This document shows positions 43,560 to 51,716 of a DNA stretch of 64,000 bases, one piece after another; within the stretch, counting starts at the first letter, position 1; each line of letters starts with the position of its first letter. The notes under the pieces are model-generated. The model was not told the DNA's origin. It ran no database searches and worked only from the letters and a program-made list of their open reading frames with translations. A program made the position numbers and the translations under genes. The stretch is taken from positions 1,341,085 to 1,405,084 of the forward strand of contig CAJNDS010000224.1 of NCBI GenBank assembly GCA_905221605.1, in the 5' to 3' direction. This DNA comes from Symbiodinium natans. Its lineage: Eukaryota; Sar; Dinophyceae; Suessiales; Symbiodiniaceae.

Positions 43560-44436
43560 CCTTGAACCTTAAACCCTAAACCCTGGGGTCCCCCCTAAGC
43601 AACAGTAAGGTGCTGGTCCGCAACGTCGCGGCGCTGGCCCTTGAGAAAGGCCAGCGGCTCCCAGCGTCGCGCACGAAGGCCCTGGAGTTTGGGGTAGGGT
43701 TTGGGGTTTGGGGTTTGGGGTTTAGGGTTTAGGGTTTAGGGTTTAGGATTTAGGATTTAGCGTTTAGGGTTTAGGGTTTAGGGTTTACGGTCCAGGGGAA
43801 GTGTCATACCGATACTGGTGTTTGAGGGGGTGTGGGGAGGGCACCGAGGACAGCTACAGGCATGTGTGGGGGATCTGTTCTACCGGTCGCCATTGAGCAC
43901 CAGTAAGGTGTGGTTGTGGCAAGATTGAAACACTTTGGTTCCCGGTCGCCACGAACCGGGGATTTCCGAACATTCCGGGTACCTCTATTGTGGGAGATGC
44001 CCAGACATGAAGCGTTCTGTAAGTATGGCTTTATAGCTACGTGAAGGCTATTGAGCTTAAAAACCCTAAACCCTAAACCCTAAACCCTCAACCCTCAACC
44101 CTAAACCCTAAACCCTAAACCCTGGCCTTAACTGGCTTTAATCTTGCATGCCCGTAGCCCTGAGCCCTATACCAAGACTTGAGGTGCATCTCCCCTTTTT
44201 CAAACAGTCCAGCGTCTATAGGTTACTTTAGGTCCCTAGGCAAACCCTAAACCCTAAACCCTAACCCCTAAACCCTAAACCCTAAACCCTAAACCCTAAA
44301 CCCTAAACCCCATGCCCTAAACCCTAAACCCCTCTCCATGCTGTCTGAGGCCCAGCGGCTTCTCATGGCCTCCACGCTACGCTGCGGCCAGATGTCTGCC
44401 AGAGGGGAAGTGGTCTGGAGCCCAGGGCCTCCCCAG
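28925..44436 (+). CDS. Pentatricopeptide-repeat (PPR) protein gene in about 20 micro-exons
   Basis: PPR proteins bind RNA, usually organellar, one base per 35-residue helical repeat; in algae they act in plastid or mitochondrial RNA processing. Here exons of 30-90 bp, each carrying part of a repeat, follow one another for 15.5 kb. Joining them restores motifs such as VTHN|AIIAGCASRHLWERAL, VITYNGLITACEKGQQWEQ|A and QPN|VITYTSAMSGCEMSQRWE. Several joins reproduce the 35-residue period. Donors are GT, GC or GA; acceptors are AG; most joins are in phase. Positions 2 and 5/35 vary (N, S, D), so base specificity is plausible but not derivable here. The 5' start and a targeting peptide were not found, and earlier PPR exons (22626, 24625, 25228) may belong to it. 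The 3' end may continue at 46791. Every intron is packed with telomere-type repeats. Confidence 0.75.
29136..29280 (-). repeat. Mixed CCCCAAA/CCCTAAA array with 21-bp higher-order unit
   Basis: Units alternate as CCCCAAACCCTAAACCCTAAA, a 21-bp higher-order repeat; the reverse-strand GLGFRVW ORF is its translation. Confidence 0.85.
29322..29367 (+). CDS. PPR exon G2
   Basis: Acceptor GCCCACAG; reads RLAQALLAEMAVQQL, a PPR helix 2. GC donor TTG|GCACCT in phase 0, joining to DASVALST of exon G3. Confidence 0.7.
29368..31331 (+). other. Probable GC-AG intron of the PPR gene
   Basis: Nearly 2 kb with TTTAGGG arrays (29616-29636, 29773-29840), a poly-G run (29537-29554), a CTCCCTAAA array (30050-30140) and CCCTAAA runs. 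Small open islands occur (30150-30230), but none gave a convincing PPR segment. Confidence 0.45.
31332..31401 (+). CDS. PPR exon G3
   Basis: Acceptor TGCGTAG; reads DASVALSTITCNSLITACEQ then LGQ, a clear helix-1 motif (STITCNSLITACE). Donor either CA|GCTGGG or CAAG|GAAAGC. Reverse-strand ORFs over it are shadows. Confidence 0.75.
32199..32274 (+). CDS. PPR exon G4
   Basis: Acceptor ACTGGAG; reads QWSVCLELLGDLGAAASIVS then FN, covering helix 2 and the next helix-1 start. GC donor AAC|GCTGCT; the next exon begins with the same GCTGC. Confidence 0.75.
32421..32508. repeat. Palindromic element, family P3 (copy 3)
   Basis: Left arm CTTGAAGCCGTTTTTTGACT; right arm CAAAAGAGCTTCCAAG; interior GTAAGATGGGTTAGG as in the copy at 6335. 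Confidence 0.65.
33048..33117 (+). CDS. PPR exon G5
   Basis: Acceptor CAACGAG; reads AAISACARDQRSQRAWPL, following VSFN of exon G4 to give VSFN|AAISAC. Phase 0. The end may be earlier, at CGC|GCTTGG. A reverse-strand ORF overlaps. Confidence 0.7.
33688..33750 (+). CDS. PPR exon G6
   Basis: Acceptor AAGGCAG; reads LYQQLQAARLEPSNPATSN, the end of helix 2 and start of the next repeat (LEPSNPATSN). Donor uncertain: AAG|GCTCCG or TC|GAATCC. Confidence 0.6.
33971..33999 (+). CDS. PPR exon G7
   Basis: Acceptor CCGCAAG, two bases, then MVTFNALIH, a classic PPR helix-1 motif. GC donor CAT|GCACAA. Confidence 0.65.
34044..34135. repeat. Palindromic MITE-like element, family P2 (copy 2)
   Basis: AAGGATCCATGTACC pairs with GTACATGGATCCTT; the loop includes AGGACCCCTGTAGGGG, a smaller internal hairpin. 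Confidence 0.75.
34403..34485 (+). CDS. PPR exon G8
   Basis: Acceptor GTTCAG from a telomere-like unit; reads ASMLDLVHVLLRDLGQRKLQ then PDAVTHN. GC donor AAC|GCCGCT, phase 0, restoring VTHN|AIIAGC with exon G9. Confidence 0.8.
34503..34580 (+). repeat. Interstitial telomere-type array (TTTAGGG)n
   Basis: About 9 perfect units after PPR exon G8; CCCTAAA units follow head to head at about 34603. Confidence 0.9.
34775..34978 (-). repeat. Three adjacent variant arrays: CCCTATAAA, CCCTACA, CCCTAAA
   Basis: Three blocks, each uniform: 9-bp CCCTATAAA (34785-34862), 7-bp CCCTACA (34869-34935), then CCCTAAA. The complementary 9-bp array lies beyond exon G9. Confidence 0.9.
34986..35078 (+). CDS. PPR exon G9
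   Basis: Acceptor AACTCAG; reads AIIAGCASRHLWERALHYGE then SVPRKDVARQQ. Joined to G8 and G10, the spacing between helix-1 motifs is 35-36 residues. The exon runs directly into TTTAGGG/TTTATAGGG units; the exact donor is unclear. Confidence 0.8.
35080..35268 (+). repeat. TTTATAGGG 9-bp array, about 20 units
   Basis: Homogeneous 9-bp telomere-like variant. The translated FIGFIG ORF is an artefact. Complementary in unit to the CCCTATAAA array at 34785. Confidence 0.95.
35837..35893 (+). CDS. PPR exon G10
   Basis: Nineteen codons, phase 0: VITYNGLITACEKGQQWEQ, the clearest PPR motif in the window. Acceptor GGTCGAG, GC donor CAG|GCTATA. Confidence 0.85.
36296..36329 (+). repeat. Poly-G run of 34
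   Basis: Uninterrupted G homopolymer within a PPR intron. Confidence 0.95.
36455..36645 (-). repeat. CCCCAAA array switching to CCCTAAA
   Basis: About 13 CCCCAAA units, then CCCTAAA units. Confidence 0.9.
37226..37255 (+). CDS. PPR exon G11 (30 bp)
   Basis: Ten codons, ALMFLARLHQ, phase 0, between acceptor TGCGCCAG and GC donor CAG|GCCCTA. Completes W-E-Q|A-L-M-F-L helix 2 after exon G10. Confidence 0.75.
37975..38047 (-). repeat. Interstitial telomere-type array (CCCTAAA)n
   Basis: About 10 units, ending 38 bp before PPR exon G12. Confidence 0.95.
38085..38145 (+). CDS. PPR exon G12
   Basis: Acceptor TGCCCCTAG; reads AKFQGTVVSFSAAISACEQA, helix-1 motif VVSFSAAISACEQ. Donor GCGA|GCAGCT (phase 1) or CAG|GCGAGC. 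Confidence 0.8.
39116..39162 (+). CDS. Probable PPR exon G13
   Basis: Acceptor GGGCCAG, two bases, then AELASSDSAVSLLCL. GT donor TTG|GTGTAG. With G12 and G14 it makes this repeat a few residues too long, so its edges may be wrong. Confidence 0.5.
39657..39704 (+). CDS. PPR exon G14
   Basis: Sixteen codons, phase 0: VIELLAGMDRQEMEAN. Acceptor AGTAAG, GT donor AAC|GTGCGC; joins to give MEAN|VITYSS. Confidence 0.8.
40269..40328 (+). CDS. PPR exon G15
   Basis: Twenty codons, phase 0: VITYSSAASAFEKASRWSEA. Acceptor GCAAAG. The in-phase donor is GA (GCA|GACCCC), and a CCCTAAA array begins 3 bp later. Confidence 0.85.
40331..40433 (-). repeat. Interstitial telomere-type array (CCCTAAA)n
   Basis: About 15 perfect units starting at the very 5' end of the intron. 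Confidence 0.95.
41119..41166 (+). CDS. PPR exon G16
   Basis: Sixteen codons, phase 0: VLWLLSEMTKRELQPN, helix 2 plus the LQPN turn. Acceptor GGCACAG, GC donor AAC|GCGCGG. Confidence 0.85.
41214..41514 (+). repeat. GGGTTTAAA 9-bp array, about 32 units
   Basis: Homogeneous TTTAAAGGG variant array; the FKPFKP and FKGFKG ORFs are its translations. It ends in TTTAGGG and is followed by CCCTAAA head to head at 41525. Confidence 0.95.
41781..41895 (-). repeat. Interstitial telomere-type array (CCCTAAA)n
   Basis: About 16 units. Preceded at 41586-41625 by a poly-C and a poly-A run of about 28. Confidence 0.95.
42418..42506 (-). repeat. Interstitial telomere-type array (CCCTAAA)n
   Basis: About 12 perfect units just upstream of PPR exon G17. 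Confidence 0.95.
42530..42604 (+). CDS. PPR exon G17
   Basis: Twenty-five codons, phase 0: VITYTSAMSGCEMSQRWEHS then LLLFQ. Acceptor TCTCTGAG, GA donor CAG|GACCCG. Confidence 0.85.
43012..43121. repeat. Palindromic element, family P2, with CCCTAAA units in its loop
   Basis: GAGGGTCCATGTACC pairs with GGTACATGGACCCTGAG. The loop holds CCCCAAA/CCCTAAA units (43066-43088) not seen in the copies at 1193 and 34044. The right arm contains a short duplication (TGTAGGTACA twice). Confidence 0.8.
43146..43173 (+). CDS. PPR exon G18 (about 28 bp)
   Basis: Acceptor CTCTCTCAG; reads DMQRLALAP, the tail of helix 2 (LLLFQ|DMQRLALAP). It brings this repeat to 34-35 residues. Donor likely CCCG|GTGTGC. Confidence 0.7.
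43225..43283. repeat. Head-to-head and tail-to-tail telomere-type junction
   Basis: TTTTAGGGTTAAACCCTAAA is followed, four CCCTAAA units on, by CCCTAGGGTTTAGGG. Both junction polarities occur within 60 bp. Confidence 0.85.
43485..43559 (+). repeat. TA and GA microsatellite
   Basis: TATATA tract then GAGAGACAGAGA tract; coding is unlikely. Confidence 0.9.
43610..43678 (+). CDS. PPR exon G19
   Basis: Twenty-three codons, phase 0: VLVRNVAALALEKGQRLPAS then RTK. Acceptor CAGTAAG, GC donor AAG|GCCCTG; the next exon starts with the same GCCC. Confidence 0.8.
44350..44436 (+). CDS. PPR exon G20
   Basis: Acceptor TGTCTGAG; reads AQRLLMASTLRCGQMSARGE then VVWSPGPPQ. The first part is a PPR helix 2. 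Donor CAG|GTAGAT. Confidence 0.7.
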
Positions 44437-44500
44437 GTAGATGGGTTTAGGGTTTAGGGTTTCGGGTGTGTAGGGTTTAGGGTTGTTTGGGGGTCTAGGT

Positions 44501-44601
44501 TGGGATGTTCCCCCTTATCCTAACAGTCCTGAATAGGGATGATGATACCCCCTATATAGTATAACCCCTGTTAAGGACTGTTAGTACCAGGGGGAACATC
44601 C
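44501..44601. repeat. Palindromic MITE-like element, family P1 (copy 4)
   Basis: TGGGATGTTCCCCCTTATCC with AACAGTCCT pairs with AGGACTGTTAGTACCAGGGGGAACATCC. Confidence 0.85.
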
Positions 44602-45286
44602 ACTGGTTTGGGGCTTCAGTTTTAGGGCTTATGGGTGTCAAACGGTTAGGGTTTGGGTCAAGGGTTTAGGGGTTTGGGGCTGTTGTGTTCAGCTGGCGGG
44701 AACACGCTTGAAATGCCTGTCAAGATCACTGAAATGCCTCGACAAGTTGCCCCCAAATTGGGACCCTAAACCTTAAACCCTAATTAAACCCTAAACCCCA
44801 AACCCTAAATCGATTTTAGGCTTGAGGGTAAACGGTCTCCCTCACTCTCTCAATGCCCTGGACCTCAACGAAAAACCTCCAAAACCCTGAGCCCTTGACG
44901 TTCTTGAAGCCTCAAAGCTCTCCTAAATGCCTTAATTACCCTAAATGCCCAAACCCTAAACACCAGAATCCCCTTATCCGCCTTCAAAACAACCCTGAGA
45001 GAAAAATAAAAAAAAATTCTGAGACCCGCATCTTGCCGGAACCCGGGCACGTCAAACAACGAAAGGGGGCCAGGGTTTAGGGTGGAGGGTTTAGGGCTGA
45101 GGCTTGCACCACCCCATCCCACCCGACTCCCCTCACACTAGTTGGTGTGGGTTGTTGGAACACGGGTCCTAGATTGCCACGAGGTTTTCGGCATTTTTGG
45201 CAATGTATGGCCTGTTTCCGGCTTTGGAGGGGGGGGGGGGGGGGGGGGGGGATAAGACCGTCATTCATATTGCTTCCATGCACAAA

Positions 45287-45480
45287 ACTCTGCTATTTGC
45301 CGCGTTTTTGCCTCGTTGTACGACATACTGCGCAACAATGCGGAGCAGGACACGTTGTCACAAGCGTCCATGCCAATTGCGACGATGCCCAAAACACTGG
45401 TGTTTCGCCTCGTTGTACAAAATACTGCGCAAGGATGTGGAAGAAGAAAAGCTGTCACAAGCATCCATCCCTTTTGGCTG
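45287..45480 (+). repeat. Two-copy tandem duplication, period 97 bp
   Basis: CCTCGTTGTAC..AATACTGCGCAA recurs at 45311 and 45408, followed by GTCACAAGCRTCCATSCC in both. The period is not a multiple of three, so one frame cannot encode both copies alike. Confidence 0.75.
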
Positions 45481-46619
45481 AAGTACGATTTCATTTAACA
45501 CCAAAGCCCCCAATTCAGTAAACATCGAAGTAGTTTTTTTTTTACTGTTTGTTTAGCCTCCTGTTTTCGGAATCCTCCAGAAACCCAGGTAAAACGTACG
45601 TTTTCGCACACCCAAACACCACGGCATCCTAGGACCCGTGTTCCGGGTTGTTATAAGCGCGCTAAGAAGGTTCCGAAAAAGGTTGGAGGCATATCTATAA
45701 TTTGCCCTGCAGTACCTGCAGGCAAACAGGTTGCAGACCCTGACACCCGTAACCCCCTAAACCTTTAACTCCTGCACTCTAACACAGCCCTAAACTGCAA
45801 GCCTCAAGCTAAGGTGACCCGTATAGTCCTACAGCTCGGGACCCAGCGCTGCTTTTGGTGGCGTTGGGGTTTAGGGTTTGGGGTTTTGGGATTTAGGATT
45901 CAGGGGGTTTAGGGTTTGTCTCGCGTTGTTTTGGGTTGTACGGTTGTGGGCTCGGCTTGGTCTAAATCATGTGATGCATAAGGTTTGGCTTTATGGTTCG
46001 GTGTGTGGGGTGTTGGGTTCTGGGTTGTGGGGTTTGCATGGTTTCTTTGCGCTGGGTCGTTTAGCCCCGGACGTCTGTTGCTGGCATTTATCGCTCCGAT
46101 GTCTTTGGGATGCCGTTTTCATAGGGCTCGCGGCTATCGGAAACCAATAGGAGAACCCCTAAAGTGGGGTATCGTATCCCCACTAAGAGGGGCAGCCCGT
46201 GTGTATCATGTCTTTGCGTAAGGCTCTAACTAACCCCCAGCCTACGTTCCGAATCCGTGATTCCTGCTGTTTTGAGCTTAGGGTCCAGGGTTGGGGATTT
46301 AGATACAGTTTTCAAAGCACTGGCTGGTCTAGGGCTTTGGGTACGGCTTGGCACGCCTACTAACTTAACCCTAAAACCCTAAAACCCTTCAAGTCCTGAA
46401 ATTCTGAAACGCCATGCGCTCACCCCTACCTTGATCCAGAAGCCCGAATCCCGAAGCCCTAAACCCTAAACCCCCCTAAAGCCTAAGCTGAAAACCCCGA
46501 CACCTGAAACCGAAACCCGTCCCTTCCAACCCAGATCCCCCCCCCACCCCCCTTCACCTCAAACCTTTAAACCCCAGAATGCCTGAATGCCCCTATATCC
46601 CCAATCCTAAACCCTAAGC

Positions 46620-46745
46620 CCCAAACCCTAAACCCTAAACCCTAAACCCTAAACCCTAAACCCTAAACCCTAAACCCTAAACCCTAAACCCTAAACCCTA
46701 AACCCTAAACCCTAAACCCTAAACCCTAAACCCTAAACCCAAACT
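46620..46745 (-). repeat. Interstitial telomere-type array (CCCTAAA)n, about 17 units
   Basis: Near-perfect; upstream bracket of the exon at 46791. Confidence 0.95.
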
Positions 46746-46790
46746 TCCTGAACCCTGTGAAGCCGGGATCCTGGTGTCCTTTCAACCCAG

Positions 46791-46856
46791 GCCGATGGTG
46801 AAGGAACTCTTGACCCTCCCCTCCCTGACGAGGGGCACGCGACTGGGAGGCTCGGG
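46791..46856 (+). CDS. Candidate exon, linker-like; possible continuation of the PPR gene
   Basis: Twenty-two codons in phase 0 after acceptor TCAACCCAG: ADGEGTLDPPLPDEGHATGR then LG. Donor GG|GTTTAG comes from a TTTAGGG array (46854-46930). It could follow exon G20 in phase. Confidence 0.5.
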
Positions 46857-47621
46857 GTTTAGGGTTTAGGGTTTAGGGTTTAGGGTTTAGGGTTTAGGGT
46901 TTACTTAGGGTTTAGGGTTTAGGGTCTAGGGTCTCTCAACAGCTTTGGGATGATAGGGTGGCAGGGCTATGGGGTGGTAGGGCGGTAGTCTTTGGGTTGG
47001 TTGTCTTGTTGTTCGGGGTTTTCAGGTGTAGGATTTAGGGCGTTGGGGCCTGACCTTCTGCGGGTTGATGCTTTTGAGGTTTGAGGCTTGTGTGGTGCGG
47101 GAGTCCGGGAGGCCGTAGGGCTCTGTAGGGATCCTAGGAGAGTTCAATCTTGAGTTAAGGGAGGCATGGGTGTCTCTAAAGCCCTAACCTAACCTCAGGG
47201 TTGTCAGCAGTCCGATCATGGGCATGTAACCTAAACCCGACACCCTGCAACCTGCAGCCCCAACCATCGGTTTTCGGTCTCAAGGTGGCTTTGATGGGCG
47301 CCTCCTTCAAAATCCTAAATCCGAAGGCCTAACCAGAAAGGTAAGCCAGAGCGGGAACCGCTTCGAGCGCGAACATCTTCAGGACCCAATTCCGAACTCT
47401 ACATCCCATTCCCAGACCCTCCATTGCCCCCCCCACAATTCGTGGAGGACTATCCCCTGCCAAGACCTAAATGCCCCAACTACGTATCCAAAATCTCCTG
47501 AATGCCTTCCCTAACCCTAAACCCTAAACCCTAAGTATCCAGAATACCCCAGACACCCCAAATATGGGAAGTATTGCAGACTTAACTTTCACTCCGAAGT
47601 CAGCCCACCTGGCTTTGCCAG

Positions 47622-47688
47622 GAGGGCTGCACGACGTGGGCCTGGTCCGCAGCCAAGTGTTGACCACCCTGAACCGGGATCCACCAGG
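47622..47688 (+). CDS. Candidate exon, unrecognised
   Basis: After acceptor TTTGCCAG, two bases then GLHDVGLVRSQVLTTLNRDP. The donor is probably the GT of GG|GTTTATGG. High-GC island. Confidence 0.45.
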
Positions 47689-49815
47689 GTTTATGGTTTA
47701 GGGTTTAGGCTTTAGGGTTCCTAAACCCTAAGCCCTATAAACGCTGAGCCCTATAAACCCTAAACCCCGCCCCTTTAGCAGCCTACCCACGGGTTCCATG
47801 CAGCTTGCTATTTCCAAGAGACTCGAATACCCCCCCGTACTTAACTTCCTCATATCATGTTACGATCCCAACTTCTGTGCCAGGAACACTTCCCGTCTCT
47901 ACAATTTGCCCAAGCATCCCCCACAAACTAACAGATAAATGATCCCTTTATATTGCCTTGCATAAAATATCAGCTTTTTGCTTTTACTGTTTTTGGAGTA
48001 GAATGTACGGCATATTGTGGGGGCCTCTGGGGTGTTGCTTGTATGGGCTGATATGATCTGGGTCTTGCAAAGTACTGAGGACCCCAAGGTGCGCTCTGTC
48101 AAGGAACTGAAAGGTTTAGGGTTTAGGGCTTAGGCCACAACAAGGAAACCAGATTAGATGGTAGCTTAACTTCCTTGGAAGCTTGGGCCCTGCCACCCTG
48201 CGTCGACAGTCCCTATAGGGTTGCAAGGGCTCTTTTCACTGCTACCCACTTTTTGTAGCAACTGCTGCTGTAAGAGGGAAATAACTGAAATGACTCAACA
48301 AGAGCCCCGAAAATCCAAAGCACTTCATCTCGAACCTTCCCATCAATCCTGGAAAGTGCCGAGTCCACCTCAAATCGCAAACCCTTTCGTTTGACCCTGA
48401 ACCCCCAGCCCTGAAAACCGCAAACGGGGAAGATCCAATCCAGAGGCTTGGCGCGAGAACGCCCTGTCCTTAATCTCTGTGGGCTTTGGGGCTTGGGCTG
48501 TGAAAGGCCGTAGGGCCATCCCTAAACAGTAAAGTCCCTAAGGGGTTGAGGTTTCGGACCCGGCAGCCTAAATCCTGTACCAAACACCCTGAGACCCCAA
48601 CGCAAAATGCCCAAAGCCCAGACTTTGGGTTTGGGTTTAGGGTTCAGGGTTCAGGGATGAGGACAGGGGGCTTACGGGTTCAAGGTTTTTGTTTTGGTAG
48701 GGTTCGGGGTTTAAGTTTCCAGGCTTCGTCCTGATTGTGTCCTTTGTCTGTGCTAGGACGGCTTGGACATTGCGGCGCTTCTGTTGTCTTAAGGGGTCGG
48801 ATTCCCTATACCTGTCCCTTATAAATACCCGGGAAGTCCAAAAAGGGCAACCCTTTCATTTCCAACAGATTCTGGGGTCCCTCAACCCTGAACCCAAAGC
48901 CCTGATCCTGAAACCCTAAACCCTGAACCCTAAACCCTAAACCCTAGACCCTACACCCCACACCCCACAGGAAGCTCCCCAGGTTTGCGACCTTGGCCCG
49001 CACTTCACTCGCGACGCTGCGGAGAGAGGGGGGGGGGGGGGGGGGGAGGTTTGGGGATTAGGGTTTAGGGTTTAGGGCTTCAGGATTGTGGCCTGCAGCT
49101 TAGGGTTCAGGGTTTTAGGGTTTAGGGTTTAGAGGGGTTGGCGTTTGGGCTGAGGGTTAGGTTTTAGGGATGAGGGTTTAGGGCTGATAGAGTTTGGCAG
49201 TGTGCTTGGGATATGGGCTGTTCCTTCTTATATCTGTCGACGGTTTCCTTAGGATTTATGCTTTCTTTTTGTTTATCTTTCAAACCCGCAGGAGTATTCA
49301 GCATATTTGGTTTGACAATGGTTCCGAGGGGAGTATGGCTGTAGCTATGACGCCGCTGTCTCGACCAGCATAGTTATTTGAGTCAGGGTACGCCTATAGG
49401 GCACTTAAGTCTATAGACATCAGAAGTTCTGCCTGGAGAAGCAAGCTCGAGTTTCGTAGGAGTAGAAGGGCCCCGGCTGGTTTCAGCAGATGTCTGTAGT
49501 GATACTCGCTTCAGAACCACACCCTAGCCGCCAAAACAAGCCCTAGCGAACACCCTTCAACCCAACCGCCAGCCCCCTTAAGGTAGAACAGAGGACCCTT
49601 AACTCATAATATATGTATACACACATATATATATATACATATAGATAGAGAGAGTGAGAAACATACATACATATATACATAAGTTTCTATATTGTTATAG
49701 ACGGACCACACAATTTCGGCCTAGAAGGCTCCTACGCAAAATCCCTGAACCCTACACCATCAACCCAGACCCTAGACCTTTAGGGTTTAAGGTTTAGGGT
49801 TTTGGGTTTCGGGCT
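47689..49815. other. No firm gene; repeats and spacer
   Basis: AT-richer spacer at 47800-48100, a P9-like element near 48786-48866 (ATTCCCTATACCTGTCCCTT, CAAAAAGGGCAACCCTTTCA), poly-G at 49030-49046 and a P1 half-copy near 49206. Confidence 0.45.
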
Positions 49816-49897
49816 TGCCATCCCCCAACTCCTGCCTCCGCTGGAGGAGTGGCTGGGCACGTTTGACATGACCTTTGCGAGTCCAACTGCCTCACAG
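49816..49897 (+). CDS. Candidate exon, unrecognised gene H
   Basis: Open frame LAIPQLLPPLEEWLGTFDMT then FASPTASQ, ending at GC donor CAG|GCAGCA. The acceptor is not clear, perhaps a TTTAG unit at about 49785. Amphipathic helix-like. Confidence 0.45.
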
Positions 49898-51027
49898 GCA
49901 GCATTCGACTTCATACCAGGGCTTATAAGGCTTAAGCCTTACGCCCCAAACCCTAAACCCTAAACCCGAAACCCTAAACCCTAAACCCTAAACCTACAAA
50001 CCCTAAACCCTAAACCCTAAAACCTAAACCCTAAACCCTGTCTGTTCTGGGGCTTAGGGGCCTGGAGTGGCCCATGCACCCCTGGAAAAAAAACAAATGA
50101 GTTGCTTTGCCCAGGAAGTTCGTGGTCGGCCTTGGACTTTAGGGTTTAGGGTTTAGGGTTGAGGGTTTAGGGTTTAGGGTTTGGACTTCCAGCCGATTCC
50201 CAGTAGCCTACGAGTACTTCTCGGGAGTACCCAGGGTTTGGGGTTTAGGGTTAGGGTTTTAGGGTTTAGGGTTTAGGGTTTATTTAGGGTTTAGAGTTTA
50301 GGGTTTAGGATTTATTTTTCTGCTGGTAGTTAAATTTACAGGATGATCATTCCTGTTTTGCTACGGTTGGGTCCAGCCCAGCTGAAAACCGTTCTGATAC
50401 ATCCATGTGTGTGTTGGGTGCGTGGGAGGTCGGATGCTCTAAACCCCAAGCCGTTGCAAGTACTGTACCCAAAACCCCGTAAACATCAAAACCAAATCCC
50501 AAACCTCAAAACCCAACACCTCAACCCAAAATCCTCAAAACCCAAAACACTAAACCCCCAAACCCTCAAAACCTGAAACCCTGTAAACTCTTCAAACCCT
50601 ATAAGCCCATAAGTCCTCACAAGAGTCTTTCCATGCGCCACTTGGAGGTTCGTGGTACTTAGCAACCCAATCATAACTGCACTTAGAACCCGGTTATAAC
50701 CGCTTATAAGTGGGAAGATTTGGTTACAAGACCCTAATTTTAACGCTACGCGACCCGCCTCGGCCCGGCCCAGCGCATCCGCGTGAGCATGGTGATTCCG
50801 CAGCGCCCAAGTCGCTGAAGCCCAAGCATTGTAAGGGTTGGGTTTAGGGTTTAGGGTTCCGGGTTTATGGTTTATGGTTTGGGGTTTAGGGTTGAGGGTT
50901 AGTTTAGGATTGAGGGCTTAGGGCTCAAGGTTCACGCTTTGGGGTGTGCTTCGGGCTTAAGGTTTAAGGTTTAGGGTTTAGGTTCAAGCTTAGATTCTTC
51001 GGCTCGTGTAATGCATCTGCATCCCAG

Positions 51028-51073
51028 GCCGTGCTCACACCAGTTGAGCCTGAAACCCGCTCACCAAAATTCT
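51028..51073 (+). CDS. Candidate exon, unrecognised gene H
   Basis: Acceptor GCATCCCAG; reads AVLTPVEPETRSPKF, donor T|GTGGTG. The poly-G tract follows. Confidence 0.4.
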
Positions 51074-51318
51074 GTGGTGGCTGTGGGGGGGGGGGGGGGG
51101 GGGGGGGGGTGGGGGGGGGAAAAAGGGGGGGGCCCTGCTGGGAGGGGCTTGAACTGCCTCTAATCCTGGCGAACCGTCCGCTTGCGGACCCCGGTTTCCC
51201 AGGGGGGGGTACTTTTTTGAGCCAAAAACGTGGTCCGAAAAACGGCTTGTGCGGGGATTTGGGGGGGGGTGCCTGTTCTCACAACCTATACACCTCCGGC
51301 CCCGAGGCCTCGGCGGAT

Positions 51319-51388
51319 TAAACCCTAAACCCTAAGCCCTAAACCCTAAACCCTAAGCCCTAAACCCTAAGCCCTAAACCCTAAAACC
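51319..51388 (-). repeat. CCCTAAA/CCCTAAG array
   Basis: Upstream bracket of the exon at 51411. Confidence 0.85.
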
Positions 51389-51410
51389 CCTAGTACCCTG
51401 CACCTCGAAG

Positions 51411-51464
51411 CAGGTCTGGCTGCGTCGTGCCAGCCTGGCCCTGGGCCCAGAGCCAGTGGCCAAG
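51411..51464 (+). CDS. Candidate exon, unrecognised gene H
   Basis: Eighteen codons, phase 0: QVWLRRASLALGPEPVAK. Acceptor CCTCGAAG, GC donor AAG|GCGCCT. Joins in phase to the exon at 52547, which begins after the same AAG|GC. Confidence 0.55.
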
Positions 51465-51481
51465 GCGCCTCAGGGCTTGGG

Positions 51482-51570
51482 GGGTTTAGGGTTTAGGGTT
51501 TAGGGTTTAGGGTTTAGGGTTTAGGGTTTAGGGTTTAGGGTTTAGGGTTTAGCGTTTAGGGTTTAGGGTT
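51482..51570 (+). repeat. Interstitial telomere-type array (TTTAGGG)n, about 12 units
   Basis: Downstream bracket of the exon at 51411. Confidence 0.95.
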
Positions 51571-51627
51571 TACGAGTGACTCGGGATTTGGTCTTTCGGG
51601 TTTCAGCATGAAGGGCTTGGGGTTGTT

Positions 51628-51716
51628 CTACTATTTGCTTAAGAAATCCCCAAGCTACAAAATCAATTCCTATATTGCCCTCATATGGAGGAACACGTTT
51701 GTTTGGGTTCCCCTAA
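51628..51716. repeat. Palindromic element, family P5 (copy 3, right arm truncated)
   Basis: CTACTATTTGCTTAAGAAAT with a degenerate right arm GTTTGGGTTCCCCTAAGCC; interior TCCTATATTG.CCT matches the copy at 11485. Confidence 0.6.

Larger units (their letters stand above)
44437..46790. other. Long interval with no firm exon
   Basis: Contains the P1 copy at 44501, degenerate CCCTAAA stretches, poly-G (45229-45251), a 97-bp tandem duplication (45287-45480) and a CCCTAAA array (46620-46745). Several ORFs in all frames at 45147-45521 and 45878-46221 show no family or splice logic. Confidence 0.5.
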
